Program-made: the position numbers and the translations under genes | The notes under the pieces: generated by a model | Databases searched by the model: none | Told to the model about the DNA's origin: nothing | Seen by the model: only the letters and a program-made list of their open reading frames with translations | Origin: Achromobacter xylosoxidans | Lineage (GTDB): Bacteria; Pseudomonadota; Gammaproteobacteria; Burkholderiales; Burkholderiaceae_B | Assembly (NCBI RefSeq): GCF_001457475.1 | Contig: NZ_LN831029.1 | Span: 4,154,001-4,218,000 of the forward strand | DNA length: 64,000 bases | Reading direction: 5' to 3' | Shown here: positions 35,608 to 44,833 of the stretch, one piece after another | How the letters are laid out: every line of letters starts with the position of its first letter | Numbering within the stretch: the stretch's first letter is position 1

Positions 35608-35906
35608 GGCAAAAGCTCCAACAAAGCGCGGGTCCAGTACCCATCCCCACGCACGGTGGGTTCCTGCCGAACTCGGTAGAGCTTCCCCCCAATCCATAGG
35701 CGGGTGTGGTACTTCAAGCCGGGGGCCGACGCCGTCGTGAATTCGATCTCGTAATCGGTGGAGTGGACCAAATTCGCCTCGTCGATCACATCGGGCCGGT
35801 CAAACCGGACCATGAAATCGACGGCGGGGACAACGCCGTCCAGGCTGGCAAGCTCGCGCATCCCGGCCTGGTCGAACGCTTCATCAAAGATCGCGTTGTC
35901 CCACAT
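35604..35906 (-). CDS. Head-tail connector protein (FII-like)
   Basis: 100 aa, starting MWDNAIFDEAFDQAG, after the capsid gene and before the U-like gene, the place of lambda FII. Contains TRLWIGGKLYRVRQEPTVRG. The longer open frame to 36176 is only the shadow of the capsid gene. Confidence 0.7.
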   Translation of the reverse strand: MWDNAIFDEAFDQAGMRELASLDGVVPAVDFMVRFDRPDVIDEANLVHSTDYEIEFTTASAPGLKYHTRLWIGGKLYRVRQEPTVRGDGYWTRALLELLP

Positions 35907-35911
35907 GGTGC

Positions 35912-36916
35912 TTACGACGCCTTCAGCCGGATGACGGCGTTCGGCCGCGTGTTGATCGTCAGCGGGTTGGACTGCACCTTCAGGTCGACGCCCATGCCGT
36001 GCTGGAGAATCTCCTGCGAGGCATAGAACGGCAGGCCCGGGGTGTTGACAACGTCGATGTGGTTGGCCGGCGCGAAGCGGGTCTGGAACAGATCTTCGGT
36101 GACGATCGGCACCAGGTAGCCCTCGTTCGGATCGAGGAAGGTCACGGCACCGACTTTGCCGTAGTACTCCTTCCACTCGACGTCTTCGAAGATGAAGCCC
36201 TTGCGCATGTCGGCGCGCAGGAATTCGCCGTCCTTCCAGCGGTCGAACGCCTTCTCGACGGAATCGTGGCCGGTAAACGCGTCGTACAGGGCGCGCCCCA
36301 TAATGCCGAGCCAGCCCTTGATCTGGACGGCGCCGGCGAGCGCGTCTTCGGCCTGGCGCTTGGCGTCGAGCACCTTCTGACGCACCTTGGTGGTGGCTGT
36401 ACCCAGCGCCAGGTTCACCGTCTTCTGCGTGTAGCCGAATCGGTCGTACAGATCGAGCAGCACGCGCTGGCCGTCGGCATCGAAGATCTTGCCGGTGACA
36501 GCACCCAGGCGATGGTAGGCGAGCGTAGCGTTGATCCTCGAGCGCAGCTTCACGGTGCGCTTGTTGACGATGCCCTGCATCACCTCCAGCTCGCTCTCGG
36601 TGCCGAACGCGCGCACGCCCTGGATCTCGTCGGCATAGATCGTGTCACGCAGCGGCAGGTGCAGCGTGTTGAACGGGATCAGGTCGCGGCGGTCCTTCTC
36701 GGTGGTCTGGCCAGGCGAGCCGCGGGGAGAGTCCGGCACCAGGGCGAGCTTGCCATTTTCGCGCTCGATCGAGACCGTCAGCGTCGAAACGCCGTCCTCG
36801 TCGAACATGCTGTCCAGAGTGGAGGGCACGGCCTGGCCTTCGGGCTGGACGTTGAGGGCGGCCGTCAGGGACGCCAGGGAGAACGCGTTGTCGCGGAAGA
36901 TATCGATGTGTGCCAT
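35912..36916 (-). CDS. Major capsid protein (E)
   Basis: 334 aa, lambda gpE family. Typical N-terminus DIFRDNAFSLASLTAALN and the RRDLIPFNTLHLPLRDTIYADE region; full length. Builds the icosahedral head with decoration protein D encoded just upstream. Confidence 0.93.
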   Translation of the reverse strand: MAHIDIFRDNAFSLASLTAALNVQPEGQAVPSTLDSMFDEDGVSTLTVSIERENGKLALVPDSPRGSPGQTTEKDRRDLIPFNTLHLPLRDTIYADEIQGVRAFGTESELEVMQGIVNKRTVKLRSRINATLAYHRLGAVTGKIFDADGQRVLLDLYDRFGYTQKTVNLALGTATTKVRQKVLDAKRQAEDALAGAVQIKGWLGIMGRALYDAFTGHDSVEKAFDRWKDGEFLRADMRKGFIFEDVEWKEYYGKVGAVTFLDPNEGYLVPIVTEDLFQTRFAPANHIDVVNTPGLPFYASQEILQHGMGVDLKVQSNPLTINTRPNAVIRLKAS

Positions 36917-36940
36917 GTTGGAGGCTCCTGAAAATGACGA

Positions 36941-36960
36941 TGGCCCGCCTAAGCGGGCCA
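36941..36960 (-). terminator. Hairpin between D and E
   Basis: TGGCCCGC with a 4-nt loop and GCGGGCCA, perfect. The T-run is displaced (TCGTCATTTT), so it may act as an mRNA-processing or attenuating stem for capsid expression. Confidence 0.45.
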
Positions 36961-36996
36961 TACTTTGGTCCTTGAACGGGGTTCCGACGGCGCGAA

Positions 36997-37347
36997 TTAG
37001 TCGCGGACGATCAGGAAGGTCGGGGCGAAATCGGCGCGGGCTTCGGCGTCCAGGCCGGTCAGGGACGCTGCCGCGACTTCCGCGAGGCGGACGATGGCAG
37101 TCGCCGGCTGGAGGTCCGTCGAGATGTCCGCCGCGCCGTACAGCACCGCAGCGGCCTTTTCCGTGCCATCGGCGCCGGCGGGGTTATACGCCGCGTATTG
37201 CTTGGTGGCAGTGATCTGCCCCAGCACCTGGCCGGACGGGTAGCCGGTCGCCGTGGCGGCCAAGATGATTTTCTCGCGGGAGATCTCGCCGGCGCCCTCG
37301 GACAAGAGGAATTCGGCGGTACGGGCTTTTTCGTGCAGGATGTTCAT
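36997..37347 (-). CDS. Head decoration protein (D)
   Basis: 116 aa. HEKARTAEFLLSEGAGEISRE at the start is the family signature, with ATGYPSGQVLGQIT next. Stabilises expanded capsids. Confidence 0.9.
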   Translation of the reverse strand: MNILHEKARTAEFLLSEGAGEISREKIILAATATGYPSGQVLGQITATKQYAAYNPAGADGTEKAAAVLYGAADISTDLQPATAIVRLAEVAAASLTGLDAEARADFAPTFLIVRD

Positions 37348-37374
37348 ACGTTCTCCAGGGTGGTTGAGTGCTGC

Positions 37375-38481
37375 TTAGGACGCGCGGCGGCGTGCCGCAG
37401 CACGAGCCTCGTAGAAGTTGGTGACCGAAAGCGCCGGGGCCGCCCTGGCCGGGTTAGCGTCCGGCCGCTGCCTGTTGTCGACGGTTTGCTCGGAAGCCGA
37501 GGCCAGAGCGTCGAACAGCCTTGCCCGGGCCTGGTCCACCGAAAGACCTGCCGCGACAAATTCGGGTGCTTTGTCGGCCATCTTGGCGGCCAGGCAGACG
37601 CCGGCGATCTCGGCCGCCTGGACGATTCGCTCGTCCGCCCCCTCTTTGCTTGCGAGGCCGCAGGAAAGTAGTACGCCCTCCGCGAGATGGGCCACACCGG
37701 CAGTCCGGCAGGCGGCGTATACGTGGCCGACAAGGGCCGTGGCCTGGGCCGCATTGGCTTGAGGCTCGGCGGCGGGCGCCAGCGGCGGCGCATCCGTCGT
37801 CGTGGCAGGCGGCGGAGCGGGGTCGCAGGGCGACTCGGCCTCGAGCGCATCCAGCATCGCGGACACCTCCGCCGGCAGATTCTTATGCTTTCGGAGCACC
37901 TCAGCGGCCAGATCGGAAGACATCTGGAGGCGCACAGGATCTTCGATAAGATCGCAGAATCCCAGGGCCTGCGCCTCCAACGCCGACATCCACGTGGTCG
38001 CGTCCATCATTTCCACGATCTTGTCGGCGTCCTGCCCGCTCTTGCGCGAATAGGCTGCGACAACGCCGTCGCGGACCCGATCCATCATGTCCGCGGTCGA
38101 GCGCAGGTCCTCGGCCGTTCCGCCAGCGATGGTCCAGGCGTTGTGGATCATCAGTTGAGCGTTCTCCGGCATGATCAGCTGATCGCCCGCCATTGCGATC
38201 AGGGACGCCGCCGATGCCGCGAATCCGTCAACCCGAGTCGTCACCCGGCCGGCATAGCGCCGCAGCGCGTTATAGATCGCGAGCGCGTCGAAGACGTCGC
38301 CCCCAGGGCTGTTGAGCGACACCACGATATCGGCGCCGCCGGCCGCCGCCGCGTCCAACTCTGCCACGAAGGCCTCGGCAGTTGTCCCCCAGAAGCTGAT
38401 TTCGTCGTAGATTCGGATTTCGACCACCGGCTTTTCGGCCTGCGCCTTTGCAGTGATCGTGTACCAGAGCTTCTTTGCCAT
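37375..38481 (-). CDS. ClpP-type head protease with scaffold tail (C)
   Basis: 368 aa. S14/S49-like protease: VSLNSPGGDVFDALAIYNAL oxyanion region, catalytic Ser in FAASAASLIAMAG, His in LMIHNAW. The Ala/Pro-rich C-terminal 150 residues take the place of the lambda Nu3 scaffold. Follows the portal gene and precedes D. Confidence 0.9.
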   Translation of the reverse strand: MAKKLWYTITAKAQAEKPVVEIRIYDEISFWGTTAEAFVAELDAAAAGGADIVVSLNSPGGDVFDALAIYNALRRYAGRVTTRVDGFAASAASLIAMAGDQLIMPENAQLMIHNAWTIAGGTAEDLRSTADMMDRVRDGVVAAYSRKSGQDADKIVEMMDATTWMSALEAQALGFCDLIEDPVRLQMSSDLAAEVLRKHKNLPAEVSAMLDALEAESPCDPAPPPATTTDAPPLAPAAEPQANAAQATALVGHVYAACRTAGVAHLAEGVLLSCGLASKEGADERIVQAAEIAGVCLAAKMADKAPEFVAAGLSVDQARARLFDALASASEQTVDNRQRPDANPARAAPALSVTNFYEARAAARRRAS

Positions 38482-38509
38482 GATGGCTCCATAGTTGAAA
38501 TTGCTGCTG

Positions 38510-40009
38510 CTATTCCGCATCGGCCGGTGAAAGAGCCTTGCCGGCAGATGTAGACCGCCGCGGATCGCTGTCGAACACCGCCCGCGCGGCGTCCGCCGCC
38601 AAGTTGTCCGCTTCGATGTCGGCGGCGACCTGATCAGGGTCATCACCCTGGGCCAAGATCACCGCCGAGCGGCTTGTGAAGCCAGATCGCACCTGCATTT
38701 TCTTGGCCTCAATGTCCTGCACCGGATGGAAGTACGGCCAGCCCTGCGGAACCCAGAGGACGCGCAGCCACTCGCGGCGACGCCGGTGGTAATCCGGCAT
38801 CGGAATGGTGCCGGCCAGCGCCAGCGCATCGATCCATGCCGCCCATACCGGTCGGCAAAATTGATGAATAAGGCAGTGCCACTGGTATTGCTCGATCAGA
38901 CGGTGGAACTCGTTCACCAGCACCCGCAGCGCCCGATCGCTGATGTTGCGCAGGTCTCCTGTCGCCAGCTCATAGGGAATCCCGACAGAGGCGAAAGCCG
39001 CCATCAGTTGATGCCGCATGAAGCTGTCATAGTTGTTGTCGGCCCCGGGCGGCGTCGAGAACGTCACCTGCTCGCCGGGCGCCAGCTCCTGCATCGTGCC
39101 CGGCTCCATGGACACCAACGGGATTCCGTCGTCATCCTCGACATAGTCTTCCTGGTCGCCCGTCAACGGATTGGTCGGATCTTCATCAGGATCCGGCCTG
39201 GTGATGAAGCCGGCGAACAGGTTGGACACCTCCTGGCGGTACATCACCGCGTCATCCAGGTTGTCGATCGACTTCAGACGCAGCAGCACCGTTGCAAGGG
39301 CCGGCACCCCACGAACTTGGCCAGGCCGCTGCATCTGGTATGCGTGGATTACCTGGTCCGCCGGCACTGACACAATCTCCTGCGCAGGGCTGGACCGCCC
39401 GAACTCGCCGGGGTGACGCCGCCACATGTGAACGGCTGCCCGCCGGCCGATGGGATCGAATTCGATGCCATTGACCACCTCGCCGCCATTGGGCAGTGAG
39501 TACGTGCGTTCCACCGGAACCTGGTCGCCCTCAATCAGTTGCAGCTGCAGCGGGACCACCAGGCCGTCCGAAGGACGCCGCCGACGAAACCGACAGAAGA
39601 TTTCCCCCGCAGTGAAGATGGATCGGTCCGCCAGCGACTGCATGCCGTAGAAATCTAGGCGCCCGTCGGCATCCGCCTCTATACACCAGTCCGCCCACAG
39701 CTCTTTCAAGAGCCTGCGCACCGACTTGTCGGGGTGCTGCGGGTAGGGCTGAATGCCCGTACCCACCGCGTTGCTGTCCCACTTGCGCTCGGCGGTAGAC
39801 GCCCACGGATCATTGCGGACCGCGTCCCTGGCCCGTCGCCGCTGCAGGGGCAGTCCCTGCGTTGCAGCAGAGTTCGGGCCGGCCGCCGACGGATTCCAGT
39901 TCTTCGCGCGGCTGCCGGTCGCGCTGCCGCTCTCGTAGCTGGAACTCATCTGTGCATTCAGACGCCGCGGCACCAGAAGGCCGGACCGGCGGTGCTTGGC
40001 GTAGCTCAT
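38510..40009 (-). CDS. Portal protein (B)
   Basis: 499 aa, phage lambda portal family: RDAVRNDPWASTAERKWDSN near the N-terminus and IPYELATGDLRNISDRALRV in the stem/clip region. Forms the dodecameric DNA gate. Four-base overlap with W. Confidence 0.93.
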   Translation of the reverse strand: MSYAKHRRSGLLVPRRLNAQMSSSYESGSATGSRAKNWNPSAAGPNSAATQGLPLQRRRARDAVRNDPWASTAERKWDSNAVGTGIQPYPQHPDKSVRRLLKELWADWCIEADADGRLDFYGMQSLADRSIFTAGEIFCRFRRRRPSDGLVVPLQLQLIEGDQVPVERTYSLPNGGEVVNGIEFDPIGRRAAVHMWRRHPGEFGRSSPAQEIVSVPADQVIHAYQMQRPGQVRGVPALATVLLRLKSIDNLDDAVMYRQEVSNLFAGFITRPDPDEDPTNPLTGDQEDYVEDDDGIPLVSMEPGTMQELAPGEQVTFSTPPGADNNYDSFMRHQLMAAFASVGIPYELATGDLRNISDRALRVLVNEFHRLIEQYQWHCLIHQFCRPVWAAWIDALALAGTIPMPDYHRRRREWLRVLWVPQGWPYFHPVQDIEAKKMQVRSGFTSRSAVILAQGDDPDQVAADIEADNLAADAARAVFDSDPRRSTSAGKALSPADAE

Positions 40010-40212
40010 CGAATTCCCTTTCCGGCGCTGCGTAGTCGAAACTGTCGCGGGCGCCGCTTGCCCTTGTTGATTTCTGCGGATACGTGCGCTCGCGCTCGCA
40101 TGAGTTCGTCGATGCTGCGAAAGCGCACGCGCTTGCCGTCGTACTGGACCTCAAGCTGGCTGCCCGCGATCGCACGGTCCAGCTTTTCGAGGTCGGCTTG
40201 GGTGTACGCCAT
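40006..40212 (-). CDS. Head-tail joining protein W
   Basis: 68 aa, gpW family: YTQADLEKLDRAIAGSQLEV and VRFRSIDELMRARAHVSAEI. Plugs the portal after packaging. Confidence 0.9.
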   Translation of the reverse strand: MAYTQADLEKLDRAIAGSQLEVQYDGKRVRFRSIDELMRARAHVSAEINKGKRRPRQFRLRSAGKGIR

Positions 40213-40257
40213 TTTTTCGCCCTGTTCTATGGCCGAGGTTATGCCCGCAGCACCTCT

Positions 40258-42333
40258 CTACCTGCGGGCCTTCAAATAGCTGGAGGAAGACGATCGGCGC
40301 CGGGCCGGCCGAGGCGGCGCCCGGGGCTTGGCGGCCGCCGCCTCGGCCGGGACCGCTGGTGACGGTCGCCTGCCGCGCGCGGCTGGCGGCGGCGCGTCAT
40401 CCGCCTCCACCGAATCGGCAGGCGGCGGCAACGCGTCCAACTTGGCCGCCATCGCATCCCACCACGCCTCTGTTTTGCGGGTCAGGCCAAGATGCTCCGC
40501 GACCCAAAGCGCATACACAGCGCAGTCCCAGGTTTCCACCCGCTTGCGAATCGCCGTCCAAAGCGTGCGAACACCCGTAGCCGTCTTGCGAGCAACCCGC
40601 ACTTCGCCAGAGAACTGGCGAAACCACTCGTCGGACAGGTCCGCGGACAGGTGAACGTATCCGGGCCCGGGAGATTCGATCGCCAGCCGGCTATGTAACA
40701 AGTCTTTCGCGCGGTTGGTTCCCACATGCCACAGGATTACGCCCTTCTTTACGCGCTTGCCGCGCCAGTCGATGTCGACCTGGCCAGCGCCATCCTTGAT
40801 CGCCTTCTCACCGAATGGGCGCCCGCGCACCGCGTACACGCGCCGCGCCTTATTGCGGCGGGCGAAGTCGTATACGGCATTCGAATAGTGCCCCCCGGAG
40901 TCGATCGCGGTCGCGTAGATACTCATCTGCTGGCCGCCCTCGTGCTGGAACCGGCGCTCAAACAGGTATTCCGCCACGCTGTTCCAGACCTCGTCCTCCG
41001 CAGGGTTGCCGTGGAAAATCTGGTGATCGACAGTCCACATTTCGCAGCCACGGCCGAAGCCCCAAACTGCCACCTCGACGCGATTGCCCTGCGTGTCGCA
41101 GCCGGCCAGCAGCAACGTGCATCCCAGCGGAACCACATTCTCGGCTTGGCCTGGCAAGCGGTACGCCTCAATTTCGGCGCGCCGCTTCAACTCGTCGGCC
41201 TCAATCTTCTCGATTTCGCCTTCCCAGGCTTGGCCCAGGGTGGTATTCCAGAAGGTCTTCAGCGGCTCATCGTCGCCCTGCTCGGCTTTCGCATACGCGT
41301 CCAGGAACTCCCGGACGATCTTCGCCCAACTGACCATTGGGCTATAGGCGGTCCAGACGTGGAAGGCGACCCGCTTGTGCGCCGGGATAACGTCGCCCGC
41401 AGCGTCGCGGAAAACTCCATCTCGGTCGATAGTCGTTCCATCGGACCCGTACCAGAACCCATCCTCGGCCGCGGCCAGATACTCGCCCTGGGCGATCAGC
41501 GTGCCGCAGTGCGGACACAGATGCCGCACCGTCTCGGGGTCATCGTTCAGCCATTTGAAGCCGTGGGGCTCGTCCTTACCGCCCCAGGTGAGCGCGTGAT
41601 GCTCGTCGCAGTGCGGGCAACGGATGTGGTAGTCATACCGCGCATCCGCGCCAGCCGCCCGCTTTTCCATGAGGCATGTCTCTTTAAGCTTGGGCGTCGA
41701 GCCGATCACCATCTTGGGAAACGTCGCGCCCTCCAGGCGCTTGGCGGCCAATTGGCCCGGGTCCCCTTCCCCATCAATGTTGGAGTCGAACGAACTGAAT
41801 TCGTCAAGGATTGCCACACTGACCGACAAGCGACGATAGTTGTCTCCAGCCCGGCCGCCCCGCAGGTGCAACGCACTCCCGATGAATTTCTTCACCAGCA
41901 GCGTGTTGTCCTTGTGGCGCGCCAGCCGGGTCGGAAAGATCGGATGCATGACTTCTACGTCACGCAGCATGGGCTCTAGTTCGGTCTTGACGAACTCGTC
42001 CCGCGCGCTGTCGGTCGGCTGCCAGAGTGCCTGATTGCGACGCCGATGCTCGGCGAAATACCCGACCGCGGCGAGCACGATCTTGGTGTAGCCGACCCGG
42101 GCCGACTTGATGACATCTACTTCGTGTAGGTCATCGCTACCGATACACGCAAGAATCGCGCGCTGAAAGGGCCACGCCTCCCAGTTCTGCTCGACGTAAG
42201 ATGACTCGGCGGACAGGTAGAAATGTCGCTCCGCCCATTCCCGAAGCGTCATCGGCTCCGGGGCGCCAAAGGATGCGAGCCCGCGACGAAGCGCGCGGGC
42301 AACTCCCGCGCGGTTGTCTTCTACGAGCATCAT
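40258..42333 (-). CDS. Terminase large subunit (A)
   Basis: 691 aa, lambda gpA type. ATPase: VIKSARVGYTKIVLAAVGYF (Walker A-like) and VAILDEFSSFDSNIDGEG (Walker B). A zinc-type CPHC...CPHC pair follows (residues ~235-275). C-terminal nuclease with ATAIDSGGHYSNAVYDFA. Cuts cos sites and packages DNA. Overlaps Nu1 by 4 nt. Confidence 0.93.
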   Translation of the reverse strand: MMLVEDNRAGVARALRRGLASFGAPEPMTLREWAERHFYLSAESSYVEQNWEAWPFQRAILACIGSDDLHEVDVIKSARVGYTKIVLAAVGYFAEHRRRNQALWQPTDSARDEFVKTELEPMLRDVEVMHPIFPTRLARHKDNTLLVKKFIGSALHLRGGRAGDNYRRLSVSVAILDEFSSFDSNIDGEGDPGQLAAKRLEGATFPKMVIGSTPKLKETCLMEKRAAGADARYDYHIRCPHCDEHHALTWGGKDEPHGFKWLNDDPETVRHLCPHCGTLIAQGEYLAAAEDGFWYGSDGTTIDRDGVFRDAAGDVIPAHKRVAFHVWTAYSPMVSWAKIVREFLDAYAKAEQGDDEPLKTFWNTTLGQAWEGEIEKIEADELKRRAEIEAYRLPGQAENVVPLGCTLLLAGCDTQGNRVEVAVWGFGRGCEMWTVDHQIFHGNPAEDEVWNSVAEYLFERRFQHEGGQQMSIYATAIDSGGHYSNAVYDFARRNKARRVYAVRGRPFGEKAIKDGAGQVDIDWRGKRVKKGVILWHVGTNRAKDLLHSRLAIESPGPGYVHLSADLSDEWFRQFSGEVRVARKTATGVRTLWTAIRKRVETWDCAVYALWVAEHLGLTRKTEAWWDAMAAKLDALPPPADSVEADDAPPPAARGRRPSPAVPAEAAAAKPRAPPRPARRRSSSSSYLKARR

Positions 42334-42827
42334 TCACCCTCGTTATCATCTTCCGATTCAATATCCTCCAAGGACAGGGCGGCCACGGCGTTGCGCGCCT
42401 TGGCCAGCTCGCGGCGAACAATCGTCAGATCCGCGTCGGTCAGGTTCGGCAGGCGGCGCTTGAGAATGCCGGGAATCGCATCGAACGTGGCCGCCACCTT
42501 CGTCCCGGCGCGCACCAGCACTTCCTCGAGCACCGAGACCGGCGCAAGTTCGCCGCGACGCTCGGCGTTTTCCATTTCCACCTTGTCAGCCTGAGCAGCG
42601 TTCAAGCGCGCCTTTTCCTCAGCGGGATCCAACCCCTTCGATTCGGGGTCCCGGTTGCGCCCGGCGGCAGCGTCCCGAAGATTTCCGCAGTACGCCAACA
42701 GCCAGTTTCCCAGCGTGTCGCCACTGGTGAGCACCCCACGCATCAGCAAACCGCTAATAACGGGCTGAGTGACCCCGACCAGCTGCGCGAACCTTGCTTG
42801 CGTAGTTTTCTTGTCCAGGTCAATCAT
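42330..42827 (-). CDS. Terminase small subunit (Nu1-like)
   Basis: 165 aa. An N-terminal winged helix (KKTTQARFAQLVGVTQPVIS) binds the cos region; C-terminal helices contact the large subunit. ATG at 42827 overlaps the preceding stop. Confidence 0.85.
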   Translation of the reverse strand: MIDLDKKTTQARFAQLVGVTQPVISGLLMRGVLTSGDTLGNWLLAYCGNLRDAAAGRNRDPESKGLDPAEEKARLNAAQADKVEMENAERRGELAPVSVLEEVLVRAGTKVAATFDAIPGILKRRLPNLTDADLTIVRRELAKARNAVAALSLEDIESEDDNEGE

Positions 42828-43609
42828 CTTGCAGTCGCCAATGCAGCGTCCAGGGCGGTCGAATACTCCACATCGAAGCGCTCGCCATACACGGCGGCGG
42901 CTGTCTCGTAAAACGGCAGGCGAGGCGTGTACTGGGGCTGCTCTACCGCCAGCAGGACTGGCGCCACATCGGCCCCGTGCGTACCTTTCTTGCGCCAAAT
43001 GCCGGCGGGTAGGACCTGGCGCCGCTGGCCGCTCATCGACCCCTTACCCCGCGAAATGAAGTACTGGACCCCGTTGATGCGCCGGTAGCCTTCACGCGAG
43101 GTGCCGACGTTCGCCGTTCGCGCGCGGCTTCGAGCCGTGGCGTTCGCGCGATAGCCTTGCTCTCCAAACGCCTCGAAGTAGGACAGAAGCCGAACAATCT
43201 GCCCGCGGGACATGTTGCCGTAGGCGTCCAGTTCAGCAGCTGCAGCCGGGACAGTAAACATGCCCGCCGGCAGGCCTGCGCGCTGCAACGCCCTTTCCGA
43301 CCGCTTCAGCCTACGTCCACCGCCAAGCACCTGCGGCGCCAGGTAGCGATCGGCCGAAGTGCCCTTGCCGGCTCCATCACGATATGCAATGGTTGCGACG
43401 AGGTTCCCTTTGCTCGCGCGTACCACACGCAGCGCATTCAAGGTGTATGGCGTAGGCCGGTCAAACACCTGCTGGGTTTGCTGGACCAGGGCTTGCCGCA
43501 CCGCATCTGCGGTCCGGTTCAGCGCGACCGAAGTGGCATACGGCAGCTGGCGCCGCATCGCAGCGTAGTAATCGACGCCGTCGCGCAGCTTCGAAGTGAA
43601 CTTCAGCAT
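42824..43609 (-). CDS. Z-like minor tail or morphogenesis protein
   Basis: 261 aa, starting MLKFTSKLRDGVDYYAAMRR. PYATSVALNRTADAVRQALV then QQVFDRPTPYTLNALRVVRA resembles the beginning of lambda gpZ-type proteins (small amide-helix after AINRxA). Lambda Z lies between FII and U, where no such gene exists here, so it may have moved ahead of the terminase. Assignment is tentative. Confidence 0.5.
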   Translation of the reverse strand: MLKFTSKLRDGVDYYAAMRRQLPYATSVALNRTADAVRQALVQQTQQVFDRPTPYTLNALRVVRASKGNLVATIAYRDGAGKGTSADRYLAPQVLGGGRRLKRSERALQRAGLPAGMFTVPAAAAELDAYGNMSRGQIVRLLSYFEAFGEQGYRANATARSRARTANVGTSREGYRRINGVQYFISRGKGSMSGQRRQVLPAGIWRKKGTHGADVAPVLLAVEQPQYTPRLPFYETAAAVYGERFDVEYSTALDAALATAR

Positions 43610-43855
43610 GACACCCTCCCGCCCATATAACCCCCTCCCGCTGGGCGGAGGGGGGCAGCATGCAGCGCCAGCCGGCCGCAAGTCCTTGAAATACCGGGAT
43701 ATCCGGCCGAAATTATTATTACCCCCCTACGGACGCCCCGTGACTAGCGAGCGTCCGGGGTTCGAATTACCCTTAAGGCGTCGACTTCCCTGGGGACCCC
43801 GCCCTGATTGGGGTAGCATTTGCGCGAAATCGCATGGAATCGTATAAAGGCTCGT
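43610..43855. other. Non-coding region, possible cos site
   Basis: 246 bp without a credible gene, between the late operon and divergent accessory genes. Contains a C-rich/G-rich inverted stretch (CCCCTCCCGC...GCGGAGGGGG at 43631-43656) and a second one at 43732-43761. Lambda-type terminase genes normally begin next to cos, so this is the best place to look for it, but I see no decisive signature. Confidence 0.35.
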
Positions 43856-44188
43856 ATGAAACCCCTCATCCCCAAGTCCCCGCGCCGCACCCTTAAGGCA
43901 GAGCCGATCGTCTCCAAGACGGTAGACACCGCCAGCGTCAAAAAGGTGAACGGGCGCTCGGTGGGACAGCGACCTTCTGATCAAGCGGACGAGGCCTTGG
44001 CGGCCCGCGTGCGCGCGAGCTACCAGCGAGCAGTCTCCTCATCGTCGGTAGCCCCAGCCTCCGGCGGAGGTTGGGTCATCAAAAGCTCCGCAAGTACAGG
44101 CGTGATTCGCGTCAATCCCGACCAGCTCAAGGAAGCGGCCAAACGGGCACTTTCCGGGCTTTACTACACCACCAAAAAGAAAAAATAA
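43856..44188 (+). CDS. Hypothetical basic protein, 110 aa
   Basis: MKPLIPKSPRRTLKAEP start with AAAGG upstream; ends in KKKKK. No membrane segment; basic, so possibly nucleic-acid binding. First of three accessory plus-strand genes ahead of the terminase genes. Confidence 0.55.
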   Translation: MKPLIPKSPRRTLKAEPIVSKTVDTASVKKVNGRSVGQRPSDQADEALAARVRASYQRAVSSSSVAPASGGGWVIKSSASTGVIRVNPDQLKEAAKRALSGLYYTTKKKK

Positions 44189-44189
44189 G

Positions 44190-44774
44190 ATGTTCGACGT
44201 TCAGCCCGCGTTGCCGCCGGGGACAGCAGGCGCATCGGAGGCACCCCGCGCGCACGACAGGATTTACAGCCTCCTTTTGGAAAGCGAGGACGACTTGGTC
44301 GGACTTATCGCATATTCGCTTTATAAGAGAAACAAGGTCGCTTACATTGAATCGTTCATTCAGGACCACGGCCGCGCCCCGGACGAACAACAGCTAGCTG
44401 AGGTGCGCAGGAGCTTTTCGCTTCCGGCCTCCCGCGAGGGCCTTAGAGCAGAGGCCGAGAAAGTGCTGGCGACGTTTACGGGAGGCATTCTGAGCCAGGC
44501 GCTCGAGGATGCCGAAGCGAACTACCAAGACAAGATAAAAGAGCAGGCTCAGAACCATTCCGATGAGTTGATAAGAAAACTCTCTGAAGCCCAGCCCTAT
44601 TGGAAAACCGTGCGTCAAAATATCTGGGCGAATATCGCCACTGTGATTCTAGGCGTATTGCTCGTGATTGTTGTCTGGGGTGCGAAATACGGTCCTAAAG
44701 AGCTAATTGAGACCATTTTCGACGTCAAAGTGGTCGCAAACTTGCCCCGCGGCGACGCGGCGCAACCCAAGTAA
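44190..44774 (+). CDS. Membrane-anchored coiled-coil protein, 194 aa
   Basis: Cytoplasmic helical body with a conserved-looking core (DLVGLIAYSLYKRNKVAYIE) and a coiled coil (EDAEANYQDKIKEQAQNHSD), then one C-terminal-half membrane segment (IWANIATVILGVLLVIVVWG). The YSLYK-R-K pattern occurs in small membrane proteins of other mobile elements. Starts one base after the preceding gene. Function unknown. Confidence 0.65.
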   Translation: MFDVQPALPPGTAGASEAPRAHDRIYSLLLESEDDLVGLIAYSLYKRNKVAYIESFIQDHGRAPDEQQLAEVRRSFSLPASREGLRAEAEKVLATFTGGILSQALEDAEANYQDKIKEQAQNHSDELIRKLSEAQPYWKTVRQNIWANIATVILGVLLVIVVWGAKYGPKELIETIFDVKVVANLPRGDAAQPK

Positions 44775-44833
44775 CTTCATTTACGCCATAACAGCCCCCC
44801 GCTCTCGAGGCGACGCGGGTCAATCTATTTCGT

